Shown: in pieces, positions 63,411 to 64,000 of the stretch
Numbering within the stretch: the stretch's first letter is position 1
How the letters are laid out: every line of letters starts with the position of its first letter
Assembly (NCBI RefSeq): GCF_905404315.1
Contig: NC_066296.1
Coordinates: 8,308,001-8,372,000, forward strand
Length of the DNA stretch: 64,000 nucleotides
Direction: 5' to 3'
Source: Leptidea sinapis
Taxonomy: Eukaryota > Arthropoda > Insecta > Lepidoptera > Pieridae
Position numbers and translations under genes: made by a program
Notes under the pieces: generated by a model
Told to the model about the DNA's origin: nothing
What the model saw: the letters and a program-made list of their open reading frames with translations, nothing else
The model's database searches: none

Positions 63411-63524
63411 AGTAATTAAACAATGATCGCAGCCTTCGGGCACTCTTACATTTAACAATTCCAAGTTGGCAATCTTTAAAAACTTAATATTAGCTGTTAT
63501 TAAGCTAACATATAAACTATGTTT

Positions 63525-63797
63525 TTTATGGAAATAAGGGACAAGATGAGCAGGACGTTCAGCTGATGGCAATTGATACGCCACGCCCATTACAATGCAG
63601 TGTCGCTCGGGATTATTGAAAAGCCCAAAAATTCTGAGCGGCACTACAATTGCGCTCGTCACCTGGAGACATAAGATGTAGTCTCATTTGCCCAGTCATT
63701 TCACTAGTCTTAAACATTACTGCTTAATGGCAGAAATAGGCGCCGTTGTGGTACCCATAATCTAGCCGGCATCCTGTGCAAAGGAGCCTCCCACGGG
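63525..63797 (-). repeat. SINE-like family A copy
   Basis: GGAAATAAGGGACAAGATGA, GCAGTGTCGCTCGGGATTAT, TTCTGAGCGGCACTACAATT, then a deletion of the CTACGGCG block, CATAATCTAGCCGGCATCCT and GGAGCCTCCCACGG. Confidence 0.85.
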
Positions 63798-64000
63798 TAA
63801 ATTTAAAATAAATTTCATCATCAATCATAATTGTTTTGATGAATAAACGGATTATAATACAAACCGAAACAATAAACAAATCGGTCAGATATTTGCAATG
63901 TTTGACACAACATGGCGACGTTACTCACAGCGCTTCCTGTTACAAATTCATGACCATAATGGACAACAACAATCTGCGCATAAGTCACTACCAATATTGG

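Noticed and set aside
1..64000. CRISPR array, operon or bacterial mobile element
   Set aside because: No regularly spaced short repeats, no ribosome-binding sites and no compact gene clusters; all repeats are dispersed eukaryotic elements.

Overview
The window is AT-rich nuclear DNA from an insect, almost certainly a moth or butterfly (Lepidoptera). It has no operons, ribosome-binding sites or long single-copy ORFs. It is filled with decayed non-LTR retrotransposons (LINEs), SINE-like retroposons, tRNA-derived modules and small inverted-repeat DNA transposons (MITEs). The species cannot be named from sequence alone. Family letters (A, B, J, K, R, V, C, G, H, M, P, Q, T) are labels made for this window, not database names.

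Host genes. The best evidence for a real protein-coding gene is a set of short, splice-flanked open segments on the + strand at 23097-23147, 43973-44041, 44770-44847 and 54747-54896. Each lies between a plausible AG acceptor and GT donor. Each is an exact multiple of three, and each reads open in phase 0. The last two are very GC-rich against an AT-rich background. The last encodes a charged heptad-like helix typical of a coiled coil. They may be internal exons of one gene with introns of up to about 20 kb, running off the right side of the window, but I cannot name it. The only other recognisable cellular gene is a broken, intronless copy of ribosomal protein eS1 (RpS3A) at 10257-10898, a pseudogene.

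Retrotransposons. A nearly complete APE-type LINE (endonuclease, reverse transcriptase, C-terminal region) lies on the - strand at about 48500-51672 with at least three frameshifts; a 3' fragment of a relative is at 52862-53050. Several other LINE families occur as 3'-biased fragments: B (8510, 14430, 42650 and many 3'UTR-only pieces), J (30040, 55555, 60950 and others), K (6304, 13480, 15652, 19625), C (31742, 53905) and RTE-type pieces (16362, 20895, 25560, 28840, 29640). A zinc-knuckle tail with an (AAT)n end is at 35140-35425.

Non-autonomous elements. About 17 copies of SINE-like family A are scattered end to end. Its 3' tail is similar to the 3' end of LINE B, as expected for a SINE mobilised by that LINE. 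Five tRNA-like modules share an unusual anticodon loop and common flanks. MITE-like elements include a triplet at 11.2-13.0 kb, a pair at 41789 and 57455 with a perfect TGATCACGTGATCA palindrome, a long-TIR pair at 5816 and 14110, a foldback at 9677, and elements at 20274/33078 and 45796.

Layout. 1-23 kb: dense repeats plus the eS1 pseudogene. 23-44 kb: a putative long intron filled with LINE and tRNA-like repeats. 44-55 kb: three putative exons, the antisense LINE and a tandem duplication of a 3' splice-site region. 55-64 kb: possible alternative first exons, a perfect RFX X-box palindrome at 58596, and more repeats. I found no CRISPR array, functional tRNA or rRNA, or bacterial-type system.
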